Shown: piece after piece, positions 58,015-64,000 of the stretch | Layout of the letters: every line of letters starts with the position of its first letter | Position numbering within the stretch: the stretch's first letter is position 1 | Assembly (NCBI GenBank): GCA_023014485.1 | Contig: JAJOZX010009477.1 | Span: forward strand, 90,186 to 154,185 | Direction: 5' to 3' | DNA: 64,000 bases | DNA from: Bathynomus jamesi | Taxonomy: Eukaryota; Arthropoda; Malacostraca; Isopoda; Cirolanidae | Made by a program: the position numbers and the translations under genes | Notes under the pieces: model-generated | The model's input: the letters and a program-made list of their open reading frames with translations, nothing else | The model's database searches: none | What the model was told of the DNA's origin: nothing

Positions 58015-61000
58015 AATTTGAAGGTTCTAGCTTTAAATGCTCGTAGCCTAAGAAATAAAATAAACGAATTTTTTCTTTAATTGCTTGTAATGACTGATTC
58101 AATTGCGATAAATGAATGGTGGCTTAGCACTGAAACACGTGACTTTGTAGGGTATTATCAAATTAGAGGTTATAGACTTTTTGTTAAAAACAGAATAGGT
58201 AGGCGAGGAGATGGTGTTATGTTGTATATCAAAGATAATATTGCAAACATTATAGAAGTAAAGCACACAATTCCAGAACCGATAGATTCGACTATAGCAG
58301 GAATTAAATTGAACGATTTGAAACTTGCTGTTGCGGTTATATATAGGGCCCCTAATCAAACAGCTGATACGGACGAAGCGTTATATCGTTTACTAAAGAG
58401 AATAATAGGTAGTGAGCAGTAGGGTGGATCGATTTTACATTTTTTTCGATTTCCATATTCTAATAGAGACAAAAACTTGCGCATGCATGATAAAATAACC
58501 TCTGCAAAATCTTAGCTTAATATGTAATCATCTTCTGCCCCCGGCAGAGCGATGAAAATCATATTTTAGTAGTCAAAAACGTAGTCTTATAAATATTTCA
58601 ATATGCATGAAAATTATTCCTAATAACTATAAAGTCGATGAAAAAGACCTCATATAATCGTTTTTCCAAGCGCGTTGTCCTACGTTAATATCTTTTGCCC
58701 CCGGCAACAACGTCAAATGTTGAAAAAATAGGTAATTCATATACATATTTTCAGATCGGCTCTTTGTCTTAAATAATGCATTTATATATTTCCAATAGCA
58801 TTTATATCGTTGCTTAGGCATGAAATAACACACACGCATATTTTAAAAATTATAAGAAAAATACGTTTTTGACTACTAAAATATGATTTTCATCGCTCTG
58901 CCGGTGGCAGAAGATGATTACCTATTAAGCTAAGATTTTGCAGAGGCTATTTTCTCATGCATGCGCAAGTGTTTGTCTCTATTCGAATATGGAAATCGAA
59001 AAACATGTAAAATCGATCCACCCTAGTGAGCAGGCTTTAGTTATGGGTGACTTTAATTGCGCCAACGTGAATTACGATACAATGCAGGGAGACGCGGAAG
59101 GTAATCGTTTAGTTAGTTTTCTCGAGGATAGCTTTCTTATTCAAAAGGTTGGGGAACCTACGAGGTTGGACATTATTTTAGATTTAGTAATAACTAAGGA
59201 TGATAGGCTCATTACTGATCTTCAAGTAATAGAACCGTTAAGCAATAGCGATCACAATATGTAGAGTTTGTCCTCTCAGTAAGTCACTCGAAACCAGCTA
59301 ACTCGACTAAAATTTCAAACTTCTAGCACGCAAACTTTTGTAACTTTCGAAATAAATTGTCAAACGTCAATTGGGAAAACGTAATGGGGATCTCCAACGC
59401 AAAACTAATGTGGGAATCGTTTGAAACAGTATTTAGGACTATAAATGAGGAATGTGTACCGTACAAAATTAAGCGTGCGAAAGTAAACAACAAGCTCTTG
59501 TGGTTTACTTCTAGAGTAGGAAACATTATAAAGAGTAGGGATAGCGCTTATAGGCTACATAAGTGCGATAAAACCAATTTGTAGTTACGAAACAACTACA
59601 TATTTCTAAGGCGTGAAGCGAAAAGTGTAATAAAAAAGTTCAAGCGCGAATTTGAAATCAACATAGCTCGTGACGGTAAAGAAAACCCCAAGCGATTCTG
59701 TCAATACGTCAACAATAGAAATCCAGTAAAAAGTGTCTTAGGGCCGTTGAAAAATGTTAACGGAGATCTAGTTTCTGAAAAGAAGGAAATGGCTACCTTG
59801 CTAAACGAATTCTTTACGTTAGTTTTTACTATATAAGATGTAACGAATATCCCTACGGTCATAGACATAATACCTTTTGATAATGGTAATATTTTGGATA
59901 ATATTGTGGTTAGTGAAAGAGAGGTAATGCGTTATATTGATAAAATGAAAATGCGTAAATCACCGGGAACAGATTCCATATATCCCATACAACTAGAAGA
60001 GTTAAAAGATAGCATTATTGTGCCGCTAACAACGATTTTTAATGCGTTTCAAGTAGCAAACGTAACACCTATCTTTAAGAAAGGCGATAAAGGTGCGGCG
60101 GGAAATTATAGGCCAATCAGTTTAACGTCTATTGTAGGTAAGCTCGTTTACGAAAGTCATCGGGCGGTTGATGTAGTGTATTTAGATTTTAAAAAAGCGT
60201 TTGACACCGTACCGCACAAAAGACTCATTGAAAAAACTAAAGCTCATGGAATCAGGGGTGTAGTAATAAATTGGATAGAAGAGGTGTTGCGAGGTAGGAA
60301 ACAGAGGGTTGTCGTTGATGAAGCAGAGTCGTGTTGGGCTAATGCAGCGAGTGGCGTTCCTCAGGGTTCTGTATTGCGCCCCTTGCTTTTTCTTATATAT
60401 ATTAACGATTTAGATGTCGGCCTAGTCAGTACAGTTTCAAAGTTTGCGGATGACACAAAGCTGGGTGGTAGAGCGATTAATGACGAAGATAGAGGTAAAA
60501 TCCAGGAAGATCTGAATAAAATCGTTGATTGGTCAGTCACATGGCAAATGAGATTTAACGTCGATAAGTGCAAAATTTTACATATAGGTTCGCGTAACGG
60601 TAATTTTGCGTATAGTATGTCAGGGAAGGAGATAACAAGCGTAGAACAGAATAAAGATTTAGGAGATATAGTCACTGCTAATTTAAAAGTAGCGAAACAA
60701 AGTACAGCAGCGGTCAATAAAGCGAACAAAGTGTTAGGCTTTATAGCTCGAAATTTTTAGTACAAATCGCGTGATATTATAGTTCCTCTTTATAAATCAT
60801 TAGTTAGACCCCGTTTGGGGTACGCGATCCAATTTTGGAATCCGCATATGCGAAAAGATATAAAGAAACTCTAAAGAGTTCAAAGACGAGCAACTAAGAT
60901 GATTCCGTCGCTTACGTCAAAGTCGTACGAGATAGGTTTAAGGAGTTAAAACTGACTACACTCGAGACTAGAAGGCTTAGGGGTGATCTAATTCAGGTTT

Positions 61001-61251
61001 TCAAAATTATGAATGGGTTCGATAACGTAGACAGAGATAGCTTTTTCGAAATATCTCAATATAATAGGACTAGAAATAATGGGTGTAAGTTGACAAGTAG
61101 AAGGTTCGAGACAGCAGTTGCCAAAGACTTTTTTACGCATAGAATAGTAAATAGCTGGAATAGTTTGCCTGTAGAAGTAATTAGTAGCACGTCTATAAAC
61201 ATGTTTAAAAATCGATTAGATGCATATGTTGATAGATTGGGTATAATTTAA
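58015..61251 (+). pseudogene. CR1 ORF2: endonuclease and reverse transcriptase
   Basis: Opens LKVLALNARSLRNKINEFF at about 58018. The endonuclease (VMLYIKDNIANIIEVKH, VIYRAPNQTADTDEAL) is interrupted by the MITE and resumes with VMGDFNCANVNYD and SNSDHNM. The RT region 59894-60760 is open for 288 codons: KSPGTDSIYPIQL, KKGDKGAAGNYRPIS, DFKKAFDTVPHKRL, SGVPQGSVLRPLLFL, SKFADDTKLGG. About 60 codons between LTSIVGKL and YESHRAVDVVYLDF are missing compared with other CR1 RTs. The C-terminus ends AYVDRLGII at 61251 with the motif RTRNNGCKL. Confidence 0.85.
58412..59033. mobile_element. 606-bp MITE with long inverted repeats, perfect 8-bp duplication
   Basis: 58420-59025 with ends TAGGGTGGATCGATTTTACA and its complement. 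The inverted arms run for about 165 bp, through ctctgccgg and gatgaaaatcatattttagt. Flanked by exact GTGAGCAG (58412-58419, 59026-59033). CR1 copy 1 has the single uninterrupted GTGAGCAGGCTTTAG at the same place (complement of about 49451-49465). hAT-like by duplication length. Confidence 0.9.
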
Positions 61252-61410
61252 TGTTAAAATTAAGGCGTTGTGGTTCGGAACCCACGTAAAATTGTAGGTC
61301 CCCTCCGCCACCACGGAGGACATGCACAATACACAATTATGAACACAGTTAGGTAGACCAGCCATGATTGGATCCTAGGGTCTTTGTTGGTCTGAAACAT
61401 TATAACATCT

Positions 61411-61418
61411 AATATATA

Positions 61419-61503
<85 letters not shown>

Positions 61504-61522
61504 TAATATAATATATATATAT

Positions 61523-61611
<89 letters not shown>
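61411..61611. repeat. (TA)n(GA)n(TA)n microsatellite
   Basis: Two (TA)n blocks around about 50 bp of (GA)n, between the CR1 3' end and the Tc1-like element. Confidence 0.97.
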
Positions 61612-61612
<1 letters not shown>

Positions 61613-62395
61613 CGGGTCGGCAAAAAAAAAGGGAAACTTCGACCTTTGGCTGTAAAATCTAAAGTTATGGTCAGATTTCAATATTTTTTTAACACCCCAC
61701 AAATAAGTAAATTTCCTATAAGGTGAGCGGATTTCAAAGAAAACTAATGAAAATTATCGATTTTTTGAACATTTCTTTATGCCACTGGAAATTCTCCATT
61801 TACACTACTACCGCATTGTATGTCCAGATAAAAAGTTACAAAGTACTAACATATGGTGCTACCTTGATGTTAAAAAAACTGCTCGGTATGTTTACCACGA
61901 ACTTTTACAACCTTTTTCAGTCTAGGGTGGAACTCATCTATGGCTTTATTGATTTGTTCTTGTGGTAGTTCATCCCATTTTTCCAGAAAAAGCTTTCGTA
62001 AATGAGCGACATTTCTTTCTTTGACCCGATAAATTCTCTGTGACAAATTTTCCCAAAGGCTTTAAATAAGGACTGTTTGGTGGCCAAATTTTATATCGCT
62101 ACGTGGTATTCTTTTGATATTTCCTGTTTTATCGACTTTCTTGAGAAGTTGTCCAAACCTCCTGCAGTTGGCTTACGTTAATTAAAATCGCTTTAATTAT
62201 CAACTTCAAACTATGATTACAAGATTTTTCTGGAATATTCGCCATAAATCCAATTTTCAGCTAAAATGCTAAAAGATGGCAGACAAACCATAAAATTACC
62301 TAGTACTAACATATTAAAATTTCATGGTTCTATGTATCGTATTTGTCGAGATATGAAGTAATAAAAAAGGTCTCCCTTTTTCTGCCCACCCGATA
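61610..62395 (-). mobile_element. Tc1-like element, internally deleted
   Basis: 61612-62393 with ends TCGGGTCGGCAAAAAAA and the complement of TCGGGTGGGCAGAAAAA, TA on both sides. It encodes only the C-terminal part of a transposase on the minus strand. Confidence 0.8.
61845..62095 (-). pseudogene. Tc1-like transposase C-terminal fragment
   Basis: Minus strand WPPNSPYLKPLG (site of the third catalytic acidic residue, here inside a degraded SPYLKP), then IYRVKERNVAHLRKLFLEK and LPQEQINKAIDEFHPRLKKV, ending VRGKHTEQFF-stop. The N-terminal two thirds are missing. Confidence 0.7.
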
Positions 62396-62439
62396 TATAA
62401 TATATATATATATATATATAATAATGGACACCCACAAAG

Positions 62440-62639
62440 ATAAATAAAAAAAATTTCAAGGCCTTTCGTGTATTCATTAGTGCCCCTCGTCATTAAATGA
62501 AAAGAAAAGCCAAGAAGCCGAAAATATCATATATTGTGCCATCGTGCTGAATCGGCTGTGAACGGACAGTAAATTTTATATTTTTATTTGTAAACTTTGA
62601 AAAAAATTACCATATCACACTGGCCCATAAAGCTCATAC

Positions 62640-62672
<33 letters not shown>

Positions 62673-63135
62673 GGGCCTACGTCGATGTTGCCGGTGAGCT
62701 CTAAACTTTATCTTATTATTTATATATTATTATTATTGTTATCATTTACTAATGCGTGTGGGTTTGCGTAGGTTTTTTATTATTGTTTGGCACTGTGTGT
62801 ATATGTATGGGTTCTCGTGCTGCGTCGGCTGAAGGGTGGTTCTAAAACTTTATATTTATATTTATAAACTGAAAAATTTTACCATTAAACGGTGGCCGCT
62901 AAAGTTCATATTTTGATTATTATTATTATTATTTTATTATTATTATTATTAGTACTAGTAGTAGTAGTAGTAGTAGTAGCAGCATGGTCTCTAAACTTTA
63001 TATTTGTATTATTCAGATTTGTCATCGTGCTGTATCGGCTAAGGGGTCACCGCTGAACTTTATACTTATGTTTGTAAGCTGAACATTTTTGTAATTAAAA
63101 AGGTGGCCGCTAAAGTTCATAATGTGCTGTCACAA
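62440..63135. repeat. degenerate tandem repeat with (TTA)n and (TAG)n
   Basis: Three copies of a segment spaced about 240 bp apart (62550, 62825, 63040), each with atcggct, then aactttatatttatatttat, then ggtggccgctaaagttcata, ending in att-repeats. (ATT)n lies at 62640-62671 and (TAG)n at 62950-62980. The opening (tttcaaggcctttcgtgtattca) resembles 6655-6680. Confidence 0.65.
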
Positions 63136-64000
63136 TATTTTTTATAAAACTCATAACTACATTAAGATCTTATCAAACACTAAAATTATGCTCTGTTCTC
63201 ACTTTCCCCTCTAGCACTCCCCTCATTGGCACTGGCACCCCTAATCCCCCTTTCCCGACTCTGGCACTTTAACACCATACTACTGCGAGAATCAGTTGTT
63301 AATTACATTGAACGACAATGCACAGAAGGAGGACAGAGTAAGAGTTAGATTTTTACAACAATTATAAAATGACGCACGACTAAATTTCAGTCTTTATTGT
63401 TGAACGAGATGAGTCAAGTCCGAGTAAGGGTCTGTTTGAAGATATGTTACACATTCAAAAGAGAGCGATAAATGATTTCTTCGTGGTGCTTTTCAGTGAA
63501 GTTCTCTGTGTTGTTTCAATCATTGGAATTTGTCTACTTTCGGCGGGGACACCAAACAAAGAATTTATCAGACGAAATGACTGTAGGCTTACAAACTGAA
63601 TACCTTTCACTGTCGCTTTTATCGATGTCTTCCTAACATCTCTTGAATTCCTGAACTTGGTCACTTCCAAGGAATATAAAACTTGTGATTCCGATGAAAG
63701 TTGAGAAATGCTTTGAGTGTTCCGACCGCTCTGATTCGTGAGAGAAGAATATATATGTATGTATATATATATATATATATATCTTTCAACCTTTCAAATT
63801 TTCCGTGCGATGATTCCTCAGTTCAGGCCGGGTCAAAATTTGATATTGGAAAGGTACATATTGTGAGGGGTTTGAATGGAACACAGGAACCCCCTCTTAA
63901 ATTATTTTCGCTGTTTAAAGCCTCCTACCCCTGGCACAATTTTTAACTTTTTGACCTGTATTGAAGAATATTCCATTTATACGAGACTTACTCTACATTC
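63136..64000. other. non-coding, nothing recognised
   Basis: Contains a C-rich stretch (63190-63265) and a short (TA)n at 63760-63782. A 71-codon minus-strand frame (63455-63670) has no recognisable motif. Confidence 0.45.

Larger units (their letters stand above)
57223..61408 (+). mobile_element. CR1-type LINE, copy 2, 5'-truncated
   Basis: Plus-strand counterpart of the copy at 46.3-51.3 kb. It begins inside ORF1 (57223), contains ORF2 and ends GGTCTGAAACATTATAACAT at 61408. It contains the 606-bp MITE at 58420-59025 within the endonuclease. Part of the reverse transcriptase is deleted near 60150 relative to copy 1. Confidence 0.85.

Overview
This is a eukaryotic, intergenic-type window built almost entirely from transposable elements. 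I found no complete conserved host gene. Arthropod origin is likely. The repeats are long (TA)n, (GA)n and (GT)n tracts, TTAGG-like cctaacc motifs, mariner/Tc1/IS630 elements, Penelope-like remnants, CR1 LINEs whose ORF1 carries an SGNH esterase, and a protein family known to me mainly from chelicerates, crustaceans and insects. The CR1 ORF1 type is common in decapod crustaceans, but the sequence alone does not settle the order.

Layout. 0-11 kb: two copies of a foldback MITE (0.76 and 7.3 kb), two decayed copies of an orphan zinc-finger/DDE-like protein family (A, 1.6-3.8 kb; B, 8.6-10.1 kb), a dead mariner (5.4-6.6 kb), a Penelope GIY-YIG remnant (7 kb), a piggyBac MITE (7.7 kb) and a Tc1-like element with a hAT MITE nested in it (10.5-11.3 kb). 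11.8-14.1 kb: a head-to-head array of a 449-bp LTR-like unit, then an inverted pair of tRNA-like sequences. 15.9-16.8 kb: a dead IS630 transposase split by a hAT MITE. 17.2-30.2 kb: one minus-strand LTR retrotransposon with gag and protease but no visible pol. Its 5' LTR is interrupted by a 2.56-kb element with CACTA termini that carries copy C of the orphan family. The other LTR preserves the empty site.

31.2-53.5 kb: a decayed Polinton/Maverick (adintovirus-like) element. Minus-strand genes: adenain-type protease, major capsid, penton-like capsid, integrase, a coiled-coil protein, a basic core protein and packaging ATPase. Plus-strand: a protein-primed family B DNA polymerase and unidentified small genes. 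It is cut by three later insertions: a 3.14-kb TA-flanked transposon encoding a second orphan family, a CR1 LINE and a piggyBac MITE. At its left edge is an apparently intact two-exon gene behind a TATA/CCAAT promoter.

53.6-64 kb: a second CR1 fragment, a Penelope remnant, an IS630 transposon with a long open transposase (55.8-56.9 kb), 310 bp of (TA)n, a plus-strand CR1 copy holding a 606-bp MITE, a deleted Tc1 element and low-complexity repeats.

The genes do not form one pathway. The value of the window is its nested insertions, which give exact target sites, borders and relative ages for several families.
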